A DNA stretch of 48,476 nucleotides from Myxococcales bacterium (GCA_012960035.1 DUBZ01000009.1:1-48476), one strand, 5' to 3'; positions 16,163-25,842 are shown, numbered from the stretch's first letter. Notes: generated by a model from the sequence alone, not told the origin. Program-made: numbers and translations.

Positions 16163-19018
16163 ATGACCAACCCGATTATCAAAGCCCAAGAGTTTGGCCA
16201 AAGCATTTGGTATGACAACATCAGTCGCAGTCTGGTGTCGTCAGGAGAACTCGCGCGGCTTGTCGACGAAGACGGCGTGCTCGGCGTGACGTCGAACCCT
16301 GCAATTTTCGAAAAGGCCATCGGAAGTTCTGCTGACTACGACGCGTCGATCGCAGCCTTGGTTGGACAAGGCGTTGGCGAGGCCGTCGCGCTCTTCGAGC
16401 ACCTTGCGATCGCCGACATCCGAATGGGCTGCGACGCGCTGCGCGGGGCATACGACCGAACGAACGCTGTCGATGGATACGTGAGCCTCGAAGTTTCACC
16501 GTATCTCGCGAACGATACCGAGGGCACCCTCGAAGAAGCACGCCGACTCTGGAAGGCCGTCGACCGAGAGAATCTGATGATCAAGGTCCCGGCGACGCCG
16601 GCTGGCATCCCGGCAATCGCCGCACTCATCGGCGACGGCATCAACGTAAACGTCACCCTGCTCTTTGCAGTCGACGCCTATGCGGCTGTGGCAGAGGCTT
16701 ACGTCGAAGGCCTCGAAGCCCTCAAGCGCAACGGCGGCGACGTAAGCCGCGTCGCGAGTGTCGCGAGTTTCTTTGTTAGCCGTATTGATGCAGTCGTAGA
16801 CGCCCAGATCGATCAGCGCCTCGAAACTGAAACCGATGCGACAAAGCGCGCGACTCTCGAAGGCTTAAAGAGCAAGGTCGCGATCGCGAATGCAGTGATC
16901 GCCTACGCGCACTTCAATGATGTTTGTGCCGGCGACCGCTGGAAGGCGCTGGCGACCAAGAATGCTATGCCCCAGCGTGTCCTCTGGGCCAGCACCGGGA
17001 CGAAGAGCCCCGATCTCCCGAGCACATTGTACGTCGACGCCTTGATCGGCCCGCACACGGTCAACACGGTGCCAACCGCGACCCTCGATTCGTTTCGCGA
17101 ATCTGGAACGGCGAGCAACGCCCTTGGCTCCAACCCCGAGGGTTCCGTCAACGATGCCCGAAAGATTTTAAGTGACACCGCCGAGCTCGGCATTAACTTG
17201 AAAGAGATCACGGACGGGCTCTTGCCGAAGGGCTGCCAACTCTTCAGTGATGCCTTCGACACGCTACTCGCGACCGTCGCGGCGAAACGCGAAGCGATTC
17301 TGGGCGACCGCCTCACTCAACTCGCTGCGAAACTCGGATCGTCAGCTGACGCTGTTGAAAATGAAATGGATCGCTGGCGCTCCGCTGGCAACGTGCGCCG
17401 ACTTTGGGACCGGGACGCAAGTCTGTGGAGTGGCGGCGACGAAGCCGACTGGCTCGGCTGGCTCGACGTCCTCGACAGCTGGAAAGACAACACCCATGCC
17501 CTACAGGCGATCAGTCAACGTGTCGCCGACGAAGGCACACAGCACGTTGTCGTCATGGGCATGGGGGGCAGCAGTCTGTGCCCCGATGTTTTGAGCCGCA
17601 CCTTCGGTGCAGCCCCGGGGCACCCGAAAGTTCTGGTCCTCGACTCGACGGTTCCCTCGCAGGTCGCCGCCATCGAGGCGCAGATCGATCTGGCAAAGAC
17701 GCTGTTCATCGTTCCGTCGAAGAGCGGCGGCACGATTGAGCCCAACACCTTTAAAGCGTATTTCTGGGACAAGGTTGAAGCCGCGCACGGAGCGGGCAGT
17801 GCTGCGAAGCGTTTCGTCGCAATCACAGACCCAAACACCAAGTTGGATGAACAGGCCCAGAGCGAGAACTTCTCCCAGATCGCCTACGGCATCCCGTCGA
17901 TCGGTGGACGCTTCTCTGCCCTTTCTGCTTTCGGCATGCTTCCGGCCGCCGCACTCGGCATTGACACCGACGACTTCTTGGCCCGAACCCAGCTCATGGC
18001 CGATTCGTGTTCGCGATCGGTTCCGCCCAAACACAACCCGGGCATCCAACTCGGCGTCATGATGGGAACCCTCGCACGACAGGGTCGAGACAAGATCACG
18101 CTCGTTGCCTCGCCGGCGATCGGCACCCTCGGAGCATGGCTCGAACAGTTGATCGCGGAATCCACCGGCAAACTCGACCGAGGCATCGTCCCCGTGGACG
18201 GTGAACAACTCGCCAGCCCCGACCACTACAGTGACGACCGATTATTCGTCTACATTCGCCTCACCGGCGAACCGTGTGCGGACCAGGAAAAGGCCATCGC
18301 AGCCCTCGAGGCTGCAGGACAGCCAGTGGTTCGCATCGACCTCGCCGACAAACGCGACCTCGGCCAAGAGTTCTATCGCTGGCAGGTCGCGACCGCGGTG
18401 GCGGGTGCGATCCTCGAAATTAATGCCTTCAACCAGCCTGACGTCGAGGCTGCGAAGATCGCCGCCAAGACCCTGATGAACACGTTCGAAACCAAAGGCT
18501 CACTCCCGGCCGAAACGCCGATCTTTGAAGCCGGCGGGGTGTCCGTGTACGCAGACGAGCGAAACGCCGGAGCCGTCGGCGGCGGAAGTCTCAAAGACAT
18601 CGTGACGACTCACCTTGGACGCATCGGCCGAGGCGACTATTTCGCCATCAATGCCTACGTGGAGATGAACGACGAGAACGCCGCACCGCTCCAGTCGATG
18701 CGACACGCGGTTCGAGATGCCTGCAAGGTCGCGACAACCTTGGGCTACGGACCGCGCTTCCTCCACTCCACGGGGCAGCTGCACAAAGGTGGACCCAATC
18801 GTGGCGTCTTCCTGCAAATCACTGCCGACGACGCAAACGACCTCGCGATCCCCGCCGCACCCTATAGCTTCGGCGTACTCAAAGACGCTCAGGCCCAGGG
18901 TGACTTCGAAGTTCTTGCCCGGCGCGAACGACGCGCCCTGCGGATTCACCTCGGCGCTGATGTCCGCGCCGGACTGAACGATCTTTCTGCGCTGGTAAGT
19001 CGCTGCCTCTCGAGTTGA
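16163..19018 (+). CDS. tal-pgi: Bifunctional transaldolase / glucose-6-phosphate isomerase
   Basis: This 951-aa fusion has a transaldolase in its first 370 or so residues (VTSNPAIFEKAI near residue 52; Schiff-base Lys141 in LMIKVPAT) and a phosphoglucose isomerase from about residue 390 to the end (VMGMGGSSL near 462, VPSKSGGTIEPNTF near 515, and a C-terminal catalytic region). Transaldolase moves a three-carbon unit between sugar phosphates; the isomerase interconverts glucose-6-P and fructose-6-P. Such fusions are known in several bacteria. The gene opens a pentose-phosphate cluster and is followed at once by a decayed transketolase. The ATG at 16163 begins at the normal transaldolase N-terminus. 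Both active sites look intact. Confidence 0.95.
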   Translation: MTNPIIKAQEFGQSIWYDNISRSLVSSGELARLVDEDGVLGVTSNPAIFEKAIGSSADYDASIAALVGQGVGEAVALFEHLAIADIRMGCDALRGAYDRTNAVDGYVSLEVSPYLANDTEGTLEEARRLWKAVDRENLMIKVPATPAGIPAIAALIGDGINVNVTLLFAVDAYAAVAEAYVEGLEALKRNGGDVSRVASVASFFVSRIDAVVDAQIDQRLETETDATKRATLEGLKSKVAIANAVIAYAHFNDVCAGDRWKALATKNAMPQRVLWASTGTKSPDLPSTLYVDALIGPHTVNTVPTATLDSFRESGTASNALGSNPEGSVNDARKILSDTAELGINLKEITDGLLPKGCQLFSDAFDTLLATVAAKREAILGDRLTQLAAKLGSSADAVENEMDRWRSAGNVRRLWDRDASLWSGGDEADWLGWLDVLDSWKDNTHALQAISQRVADEGTQHVVVMGMGGSSLCPDVLSRTFGAAPGHPKVLVLDSTVPSQVAAIEAQIDLAKTLFIVPSKSGGTIEPNTFKAYFWDKVEAAHGAGSAAKRFVAITDPNTKLDEQAQSENFSQIAYGIPSIGGRFSALSAFGMLPAAALGIDTDDFLARTQLMADSCSRSVPPKHNPGIQLGVMMGTLARQGRDKITLVASPAIGTLGAWLEQLIAESTGKLDRGIVPVDGEQLASPDHYSDDRLFVYIRLTGEPCADQEKAIAALEAAGQPVVRIDLADKRDLGQEFYRWQVATAVAGAILEINAFNQPDVEAAKIAAKTLMNTFETKGSLPAETPIFEAGGVSVYADERNAGAVGGGSLKDIVTTHLGRIGRGDYFAINAYVEMNDENAAPLQSMRHAVRDACKVATTLGYGPRFLHSTGQLHKGGPNRGVFLQITADDANDLAIPAAPYSFGVLKDAQAQGDFEVLARRERRALRIHLGADVRAGLNDLSALVSRCLSS

Positions 19019-19078
19019 TGCTCGCAATCTGAACACAATGACTCGCCTCGTTGTGCATCACCACACGCGCCCCGCTGC

Positions 19079-19534
19079 TTGAAACCGAGGCATCGGGAGG
19101 GTTCCGCTCGTGCGCGGAATAAGGGGCTTGTGGACCTGCGCCCGGGAGGCGCCAATGAAGTCGCGCAATCGTGCCGCTTCGTAATGGCGATGAAGCACGA
19201 ACCGGCCATCTTGATTTTCTCTCGCCATGCGATGCCGACCCTGGATCGCACTCACCTGGCCCCCGCTAGTGAAGTCGCCAAAGGGGCCTATGTTCTCAAG
19301 GACCCAAGTGGAGGAAAACCCGAAGTTATTCTGATGGCGAACGGCAGCGAAGTATCGCTGTGTCTCGAAGCCTGCGAAGCACTCGAAAACGAAGGTAAGA
19401 AAGTACGTGTGGTTCGCGTCCCCTCTTGAGAACTCTTCGAACACAAAAGTGCCGAATAGAAGTTCGGCTTCACGGCAGAGCACGTTACCAACATGGCCAA
19501 AGAACAGATCAGCAAACAGGGGGGCGACGCCTAG
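19079..19534 (+). pseudogene. tkt: Transketolase remnant (C-terminal part)
   Basis: One reading frame carries unmistakable transketolase C-terminal sequence: GLVDLRPGGANEVAQS, then LDRTHLAPASEVAKGAYVL, then ILMANGSEVSLCLEACEAL and VRVVRVPS. At 19427-19429 the next codon, Trp in the family motif PSWELFE, is TGA; ELFEHKSAE follows; then TAG at 19457-19459 stands where relatives have Tyr. After a missing block of about 60 residues the frame resumes with the family's end, KFGFTAEHVTNMAKEQ, and stops at 19532-19534. The N-terminal thiamine-diphosphate domain (about 440 residues) is absent; weak similarity may begin near 19103. This is a decayed gene lying between tal-pgi and rpiA, where a functional tkt would be expected. 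A complete copy elsewhere in the genome is likely but cannot be seen here. Confidence 0.9.
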
Positions 19535-19642
19535 CGGGTCGCCAAACACCGCAGCGCAGCCTTCGCCCCTTGCCCCACACCAACTTCGCAAGGGCGAAGC
19601 TTGGTCGAAGATCATCAAGGCGAAGACCTCGCAGGAGGAAGC

Positions 19643-20341
19643 ATGAGCAGCACAACAAAGAACACAATCGCGGACGCACCCGTTGCCACCGCGAACAAGG
19701 CACTCGAATGGGTGAAGGACGGCATGACGCTCGGCTTGGGAACGGGCCGCGCCGCCGAGGCATTTGTGCGCGCACTCGGAGACCGGGTACGCGACGGACT
19801 CGACGTCTCGGGCGTACCCACGTCGGAGAGAACGGCGAAGCTCGCTGAAGAACTCAACATCCCGCTACTGACTCTGGAAGAAGCCGGCCACATCGACGTC
19901 TGCTTCGATGGCGCCGACGAAGTCGACCCGAACCTCGACGTCATCAAGGGCTACGGCGGCGCGCACGTCCGCGAAAAGATCGTTGCCGCCAGTTCGTCGA
20001 AATTGATTATTCTGGTCGGTGTGGAGAAGGTTGTTGACGTGCTCGGCGCGCGCGGAAAATTGCCCGTCGAAGTGCTGCCCTTTGGTGAAGCGCTGTGTCG
20101 GGAGTCGCTACGCCGCCTCGATTGCGAACCAGCACGCCGAATCGACAAGGCCGGCAACGCTGTCATCAGCGACAACGGCAACCTGATTCTGGACTGCAAG
20201 ATCGCCCCGATCGAAAATGCACCCGAACTCGAGCGCGCAATCCTCGATATCCCCGGTGTCTTGGGCACCGGTTTATTCATTGCAATGGCGGACGCCGTAA
20301 TCATCCAGGATGGAGACGCGGTAGAAGTCCGAGAACGTTAA
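19643..20341 (+). CDS. rpiA: Ribose-5-phosphate isomerase A
   Basis: The product is 232 aa and interconverts ribose-5-P and ribulose-5-P in the non-oxidative pentose-phosphate branch. The phosphate-binding loop is [11 protein letters not shown], the catalytic-site motif is [25 protein letters not shown] in relatives and here (about residues 90-115), followed by VGVEKVVD. I chose ATG 19643 because a strong AGGAGGA sits 5 nt upstream; the frame is open further upstream, but that part belongs to the transketolase-remnant spacer. gnd follows after 83 nt. Confidence 0.95.
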   Translation: MSSTTKNTIADAPVATANKALEWVKDGMTLGLGTGRAAEAFVRALGDRVRDGLDVSGVPTSERTAKLAEELNIPLLTLEEAGHIDVCFDGADEVDPNLDVIKGYGGAHVREKIVAASSSKLIILVGVEKVVDVLGARGKLPVEVLPFGEALCRESLRRLDCEPARRIDKAGNAVISDNGNLILDCKIAPIENAPELERAILDIPGVLGTGLFIAMADAVIIQDGDAVEVRER

Positions 20342-20424
20342 AGGCATCACAACACGTCAAACACACACGCCCCGCAAGCAAGGAAGCGACCCGAGGCCCA
20401 ATCATGAACGACAGGAGTAAAGCA

Positions 20425-21399
20425 ATGCAGCTTGGCATGATCGGTCTTGGGAAAATGGGCGCCAACATGGTACGACGCATTATGGGTGCGGGTCACGAAT
20501 GCGTCGTCTTCGACCAGTCGCCAGAAGCGGTAGAGGCACTTAAAAACGAAGGGGCTCGCGGTGCGACGTCCCTTGCAGAACTGGTTTCGAAACTCGATGC
20601 GCCCCGGGCCATTTGGATCATGGTTCCTGCCGGCGAGATCACCGAGGGGGTCGTGCAGGAACTCGCGGGCCTCATGTCCAAAGGCGACATGATGATCGAC
20701 GGCGGCAATTCAATGTTCAAAGACGACGCCCGTCGCGCGATCGAACTTACGCCCAAGGGCATCCACTATCTCGACTGTGGAACCAGTGGCGGAGTCTGGG
20801 GCATCGATCGCGGCTACTGCTTGATGATCGGCGGCGACAAGGATGCAGTCACTCACCTCGACCCGATCTTCAAATGCCTGGCACCAGGCCGCGGAGACGT
20901 TGAACGCACCCCCGGTCGCGAATCCGGCCAAGGCACCGCCGAAGAGGGTTATTTACACTGCGGCCCCGCCGGTGCTGGCCATTACGTCAAGATGATCCAC
21001 AACGGCATCGAATACGGTTTGATGCAGTCATACGCCGAAGGCTTCGACATCTTGAACACGGCCCGCGAAGAGTCAGTTCCGAAAGAATATCGCTACGAAC
21101 TCGAGATCGGTGAAATCGCCGAAGTCTGGCGTCGCGGCAGCGTCGTAGGTTCTTGGCTCCTCGACCTCACGGCGCAGGCCTTGGTCGAACAACCCGACCT
21201 CGAAGACTACTCGGGCTACGTGACCGACTCGGGTGAAGGACGCTGGACAGTCAATGCGGCCGTCGAACAAGCGGTACCCGCCGACGTCCTGACCGCCGCG
21301 CTCTACACCCGCTTCCGCTCACGCCAGAGTCACACCTTCGCCGAAAAAATCCTCTCGGCCATGCGCCACAAGTTCGGTGGGCACGTCGAAAACAAGTAG
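20425..21399 (+). CDS. gnd: 6-phosphogluconate dehydrogenase, decarboxylating (short YqeC/GndA type)
   Basis: It oxidatively decarboxylates 6-phosphogluconate to ribulose-5-P. The product is 324 aa, the short form, without the long C-terminal extension of the E. coli type; short forms often prefer NAD, which is an inference here. The dinucleotide-binding glycines are in [12 protein letters not shown], the substrate loop in [10 protein letters not shown], and the catalytic Lys and neighbours in [16 protein letters not shown] (about residue 185). I use ATG 20425, which has AGGAG 8-9 nt upstream; ATG 20404 is in frame but overlaps that site. The zwf gene follows after 76 nt. Confidence 0.95.
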   Translation: MQLGMIGLGKMGANMVRRIMGAGHECVVFDQSPEAVEALKNEGARGATSLAELVSKLDAPRAIWIMVPAGEITEGVVQELAGLMSKGDMMIDGGNSMFKDDARRAIELTPKGIHYLDCGTSGGVWGIDRGYCLMIGGDKDAVTHLDPIFKCLAPGRGDVERTPGRESGQGTAEEGYLHCGPAGAGHYVKMIHNGIEYGLMQSYAEGFDILNTAREESVPKEYRYELEIGEIAEVWRRGSVVGSWLLDLTAQALVEQPDLEDYSGYVTDSGEGRWTVNAAVEQAVPADVLTAALYTRFRSRQSHTFAEKILSAMRHKFGGHVENK

Positions 21400-21475
21400 T
21401 TGGAAGCACGGCGAACACCACCAAGGCTAAAGAACCGAGACGTCCGAAGCGAGCCAGGACAGGAGCGACGACACG

Positions 21476-23044
21476 ATGAGCGACCCTACCGAACAAGAGC
21501 CCACTGAAATCTCGCGCGACAACCCACTGCTTGCGGGACAAACCGCGTCCCTCCAGCCGCAACCCTGTAGCTTTGTCATCTTCGGCGGCGCTGGAGATCT
21601 TTCACGCCGAAAGCTACTCGCGGGTCTCTACAATCTCGCCGTCGATGGCGTGCTCCCGGCCAACTTCTGCGTCATTGGCTTTGCCCGAACGACCCTCGAT
21701 GACGAAAAATATCGGGAACTCGCGCGCGAGTCGATCGAAACATTTTCGAGACGACCCATTCAAGAACCCTACTGGACGGACTTCGTTCGTCGGCTGCACT
21801 GGGTCTCCGGTCCATTCAATGAACCCGACGCGTATGCGTCCTTGCGCGATCGCCTAGAGGAACTCGAGCCGAACTTTGGCATCCCATGCAATCGCATCTT
21901 CTACTTGTCGATTGCTCCGAGCCTGATCGAAGTCAGCCTTGAGAACCTAAAGAGTGCAGGCCTGATCAGCGACCCGGCAGACACGAGTCGATTCTCACGC
22001 ATCATTGTCGAAAAGCCGATCGGCCAGGATCTCGAAAGCGCGCAGAGTATCAACGCGACGCTTTCAAAGGTTTGCGACGAGAGCCAGATCTACCGAATCG
22101 ATCATTACCTCGGCAAAGAGACGGTCCAAAACATCTTGGCGATGCGATTCGCCAACGCGATCTTCGAACCCCTCTGGAATCAAAAGTACATCGACCACGT
22201 ACAGATCACGGTGGCGGAAGAAGTCGGTGTTGGCACCCGTGGTAACTACTACGAAGAGGCCGGAGCGCTCCGCGACATGGTTCAGAACCATATCCTCCAG
22301 CTTCTCTGTTTGACGGCAATGGAACCCCCGTGGTCCCTGAAAGACGAAGTGGTGCGCGATCACAAGCAAGAAGTGCTCAACTGCTTGCGACCGATTCAGC
22401 CTCACGAAGTCGACGACCATGTCGTGCGTGCCCAGTACGGGCCGGGGTACGTACGTGGAGCCGACGTGCCCGGCTACCGCCGCGAAGCGAATGTTGCCCC
22501 GGACTCCTCCACCGAAACCTTCATTGCCCTCAAGTGCTACATCGACAATTGGCGATGGGCGGGCGTCCCCTTCTATTTGCGAACGGGCAAGTGCATGGCG
22601 AAGCGTGCGAGCGAGATTGCCGTCACCTTCAAGGCTGTACCCCATGTGTTGTTCAACGTAGATCCCGCGGTTGCGCTCGAGCCCAACGTCCTTGTGCTGC
22701 GAATACAGCCGGACGAAGGTCTGTCGCTCCGCATCGCGAGCAAGCTGCCCGGCAGCAAGATGCAGATCTATCCGGTCAAGATGGACTTCTCCTACGGAAG
22801 CACCTTCGGCAGTCAGTCCCCCGAAGCCTATGAGCGGTTGATGCTCGATGTCATGGCGGGAGACGCGACACTCTTTATGCGCCGCGATGCGGTGGAAACT
22901 TCATGGTCCTGGGTCATGAACGTCCTCGACTCCTGGCAGTCGAGCGGCGCACGCTGGCTCCCTGAATACCGCGCTGGAACGTGGGGGCCCGTAGAAGCAG
23001 ACCGCTTGATTGAGGGTGACGGTCGAAAGTGGCGAACCCTGTGA
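21476..23044 (+). CDS. zwf: Glucose-6-phosphate 1-dehydrogenase
   Basis: It commits glucose-6-P to the oxidative pentose-phosphate pathway. The product is 522 aa with the NADP-binding FGGAGDLSRRKL near residue 37 and the active-site block RIDHYLGKETVQNILAMR (His/Lys pair) near residue 205. A 40-residue N-terminal extension precedes the fold, as in actinobacterial and cyanobacterial enzymes that pair with OpcA. ATG 21476 has AGGAG about 10 nt upstream. Its stop codon overlaps the opcA start region, so the enzyme and its partner are translationally coupled. Confidence 0.97.
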   Translation: MSDPTEQEPTEISRDNPLLAGQTASLQPQPCSFVIFGGAGDLSRRKLLAGLYNLAVDGVLPANFCVIGFARTTLDDEKYRELARESIETFSRRPIQEPYWTDFVRRLHWVSGPFNEPDAYASLRDRLEELEPNFGIPCNRIFYLSIAPSLIEVSLENLKSAGLISDPADTSRFSRIIVEKPIGQDLESAQSINATLSKVCDESQIYRIDHYLGKETVQNILAMRFANAIFEPLWNQKYIDHVQITVAEEVGVGTRGNYYEEAGALRDMVQNHILQLLCLTAMEPPWSLKDEVVRDHKQEVLNCLRPIQPHEVDDHVVRAQYGPGYVRGADVPGYRREANVAPDSSTETFIALKCYIDNWRWAGVPFYLRTGKCMAKRASEIAVTFKAVPHVLFNVDPAVALEPNVLVLRIQPDEGLSLRIASKLPGSKMQIYPVKMDFSYGSTFGSQSPEAYERLMLDVMAGDATLFMRRDAVETSWSWVMNVLDSWQSSGARWLPEYRAGTWGPVEADRLIEGDGRKWRTL

Positions 23045-24213
23045 GCGTTCGACTCGAGTACGAAACCCTCGCCCCGCCGCGCGCGGTACCACTTGCCCAT
23101 GTCGAAGAGGAGTTGATCCGGCTTCGTCTTGAAGCGATCGTTTCGGTTTCCGACACCGCTGCGGTAGCCCAAGAACAGCAGCCGATGACTCGCGCCTGCA
23201 TGTCAAACTTGATCGTGTACTGCGACGACCCCAAAGTGGCGGACGCCCTCCCCGATCAAATTGGCCTGATGGCACGCCACCATCCAGCGCGCGTCGTATT
23301 GCTGGTCGACAACACCCCCGATCAGTCCCAAGAGATCGTCGCCCAGATTTCGGCAGGCTTGACTCATCTCGGCAAGCGGCCTCAGATCAGCAGCGAACAG
23401 ATCCGTTTAAGTGCGCCACTTGGTGGCCACGGTCGACTGCCCTCGGCGGCTCGGCCGTTTCTCATTGGAGACCTTCCCACCGCCCTTTGGTGGAACGCAA
23501 ACAAACCACCGGGAAGTGGCGGTGAACTATTTTCCGAACTGGAGCGAATGGCGACGAGTATCGTCTACGACAGCCGCGGCTGGAGAGATCCGAGAGCCGG
23601 TCTGGTGTCGACCGCGGCGTGGGCACTTGGCGGAAATCATCCAACTCTTGTTACCGACCTCGCTTGGATGCGGACGGCGGTGTGGCGGCGATTGTTCGCC
23701 GAAGCGCTGGCCCCTCATGTCTTGCCGGGCGCACTCCCGCACATCGAATCACTGCAGCTCCGACATGGCCCTCATGCGTTGCCGATGGTGTGGCTCTTTG
23801 TCGGCTGGCTAGCAGAATGCCTCGATTGGAAACCGACTGGGGGTAAGTTCACTTCGGACAAACAACTCAAGCTGAATTTCCAGTCGGCAAAGGGACCGGT
23901 CGCCATCGACATTACGCGCTGCGACGAGGGTCCCGCTGAACTCCGCCAGGCGAAGATCATCACGCGCGGCTTGGGCATGACAGCACCGAAAATCGAAGCT
24001 GAGTTCGAAGCCCTGGACGGAGATCGGGTTGCGATTCGAATCGGCAATCCGCAGAGCGGCTGCGATGGGGGCGTCAGCGAAAACATTGTCTCCACCCCCA
24101 ACGAGCCCGTGGTGTTGATGCTCGCAAGGCAGCTCGCCAATCGAACCGGTCAGCCCGAATTTCGAAAGGCGCTCAAGAATGCACAGATTCTGGCAAAGGA
24201 ATTTTCTTCGTGA
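23029..24213 (+). CDS. opcA: Glucose-6-phosphate dehydrogenase assembly protein OpcA
   Basis: The product is 394 aa and matches OpcA in its N-terminal part (ARHHPARVVLLVDN near residue 85), in the central block LIGDLPTALWWNANKPPG (near 148) and in the C-terminal PEFRKALKNAQ region. OpcA is a partner of Zwf, best known in cyanobacteria, where it mediates redox control, and in actinobacteria. GTG 23029 overlaps zwf by 16 nt; GTG 23041, which overlaps the zwf stop as GTGA, is an equally plausible start. The pgl gene follows with a GTGA overlap. Finding it here argues that the whole zwf-opcA-pgl block moves as a unit. Confidence 0.92.
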   Translation: MANPVSVRLEYETLAPPRAVPLAHVEEELIRLRLEAIVSVSDTAAVAQEQQPMTRACMSNLIVYCDDPKVADALPDQIGLMARHHPARVVLLVDNTPDQSQEIVAQISAGLTHLGKRPQISSEQIRLSAPLGGHGRLPSAARPFLIGDLPTALWWNANKPPGSGGELFSELERMATSIVYDSRGWRDPRAGLVSTAAWALGGNHPTLVTDLAWMRTAVWRRLFAEALAPHVLPGALPHIESLQLRHGPHALPMVWLFVGWLAECLDWKPTGGKFTSDKQLKLNFQSAKGPVAIDITRCDEGPAELRQAKIITRGLGMTAPKIEAEFEALDGDRVAIRIGNPQSGCDGGVSENIVSTPNEPVVLMLARQLANRTGQPEFRKALKNAQILAKEFSS

Positions 24214-25022
24214 GCGGAACCCGTGGCTCGACGTCACCGTCTTCGCAGCGAGAAGTGCGATGCCTGGACGACGCGCAGGCGGTGTGCGAAGCCGCTGCAG
24301 ACGAGTTCACGACAGCAAGTTGCCGGGCCATCGAAGCGCACGGCGTGTTTCGCATCGCACTTTCGGGCGGTTCGACTCCGTACCGCTTGCATCGGATCCT
24401 GACTGAAGCGCCGTATCGAGAAAACATGAACTGGGATCGGATCGAGTTCTTTTTTGGCGACGAACGCACAGTGCATCCCGATCACACGGACTCGAACTAC
24501 CGAATGGCGCGAGACACCCTGCTCACTGAGCTGGACATCGCTCCCAAACGGGTTCATCGTATGCACGCTGAACACCGCGACCTCACGGGGGCGGCACGCC
24601 GCTACGAGGAAGAAATCGCCTCGACGTTTGACGTCACGCGGGACGGCACTCCCCCCCGGTTCGACTTGATCTTGCTGGGTATGGGTGCAGACGGGCATAC
24701 GGCATCGCTTTTTCCAGAAACCGAAGCGCTGCTCGAGCGCAAACGATGGGTCGTGGGCAATGAAGTTCCCAAACTCGGGGTCCAACGCATGACGTTCACG
24801 TACCCACTGATCAATGCCGCCGAGCGCGTGGTGTTTCTGGTTCCTGGCGAATCTAAGGCACCCGCTTTGGCCGCAATTCTCGACGGGCCGCCCGACGTAT
24901 CCCGCCTGCCCTCCCAAGGTGTCGCGCCTTCAGATGGCAAGCTGCTATTCCTGATCGATCAGGCCGCAGGCAAGCTGCTCCACCCCGCAACACGCAACAG
25001 CAACGTCGTGGCAACGGAATAA
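24210..25022 (+). CDS. pgl: 6-phosphogluconolactonase
   Basis: It hydrolyses 6-phosphogluconolactone to 6-phosphogluconate between Zwf and Gnd. The product is 270 aa, the DevB/SOL type. The phosphate-binding motif LSGGSTPYRLHRIL lies near residue 50, FFGDERTVHPDHTDSNYRM near residue 87, and the catalytic-His motif GMGADGHTASLFP near residue 155. It starts at GTG within a 4-nt GTGA overlap with opcA, so it is the last intact gene of the coupled zwf-opcA-pgl unit. The decayed GH15 gene begins directly after its stop. Confidence 0.95.
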   Translation: MSGTRGSTSPSSQREVRCLDDAQAVCEAAADEFTTASCRAIEAHGVFRIALSGGSTPYRLHRILTEAPYRENMNWDRIEFFFGDERTVHPDHTDSNYRMARDTLLTELDIAPKRVHRMHAEHRDLTGAARRYEEEIASTFDVTRDGTPPRFDLILLGMGADGHTASLFPETEALLERKRWVVGNEVPKLGVQRMTFTYPLINAAERVVFLVPGESKAPALAAILDGPPDVSRLPSQGVAPSDGKLLFLIDQAAGKLLHPATRNSNVVATE

Positions 25023-25429
25023 CGAAACTTATATCCGAATACCCCGGCGATCGGCGACCTCGGAATCAACGGCAACATGCACACCTCGGCAATGGTGGGC
25101 ACCGACGGATCGATCGACTGGCTTTGTCTTCCTCACTTCGATTCCCCAGCTGCTTTTTGTTCGATTCTCGACCGCAGCCAAGGCGGTCACTTTAAGCTCG
25201 AAGCCCAGGGCGAAGACATCACCCGCAAACAATTCTATTGGCCGAGGCGAACATCCTCGTCGCGTGCTTCGAGTCCGCCAAGGGCGTGGCCGCTCTGCTG
25301 TTGAAACATTTGGCGCTTGAGCAGACGGGAGCCATCGTCGCCGCCCCGCCCCCTGTCGACGATTCCCTTGCCACTGAACCTTTTGTCGGCACCTTCTTTG
25401 ACGATTTCTTGATATGGCGCTTTTCTTAG
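25023..25429 (+). pseudogene. Glycoside hydrolase family 15 remnant (glucoamylase/trehalase-like)
   Basis: Directly after pgl the frame reads AIGDLGINGNMHTSAMVGTDG, SIDWLCLPHFDSPAAF and RKQFYWP, the start of GH15 trehalase/glucoamylase-like proteins. Near 25240 it shifts frame, and EANILVACFES continues the family sequence in another frame. The text then jumps: ALLLKHLALEQTGAIVAAP corresponds to a site about 150 residues later in the family, so an internal deletion has removed the intervening part. A TAG closes the frame at 25427-25429, and the catalytic (alpha/alpha)6 barrel, normally another 350 residues, is missing. zwf/pgl-linked GH15 genes are common, so this is a vertically decayed neighbour rather than a stray fragment. 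Confidence 0.88.
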
Positions 25430-25842
25430 ATCCCGCTTGTTTTCAGCTCGCTATGAATTCTCCAAACCTCTGAGTTCTTCGCAACGTGCGCGTATCGCCC
25501 AAACTCGAAGGCCGGAAGGCATCGCGGGAAGACTGCTGACAACACGGTGACTGCGACAAGACGACAGTGACATCACACGGGTGTCGCAGTGACTTGGTCT
25601 TCTAAGAGAACAATCGCACACGCATCCGGTTACCTCGCAAACGTGACGGATTGCGCGGCGTCGGCCGCCGATCCAAATACCCGAATATATTCGCGGACTC
25701 ATCAATGCCGGCTGTTGCGGCCTGCGATCAAGAGACGCGAGCCGATCGTAAACTTGAACTAGGCATGTCCTTTGCATTCTCATAAATCTCCAGAAACGGA
25801 ATCACCCCAGGCACATCTCGGAATGAGAATGGAGAACAGTTC
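25430..25842. other. Intergenic region upstream of the sigma-54 activator
   Basis: These 413 nt show no protein I can support. Some sequence just after 25429 may be leftover GH15 DNA, but no family motif is readable. The one clear element is a sigma-54-type promoter at 25762-25776. Confidence 0.5.
25762..25776 (+). promoter_or_regulatory. Sigma-54-type (-24/-12) promoter
   Basis: GGCATG-N4-TTGCA gives the invariant GG (25762-25763) and GC (25774-25775) separated by exactly 10 nt, close to the TGGCACG-N4-TTGCA consensus. Transcription would start near 25787, leaving a leader of about 56 nt before the ATG of the sigma-54-dependent activator at 25843. It suggests autoregulation or control by a related activator. 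Confidence 0.55.

Noticed and set aside
19427..19429. TGA in the transketolase frame as a selenocysteine codon
   Set aside because: The family residue is Trp, not Cys; a second stop (TAG) and large deletions follow. It is gene decay.
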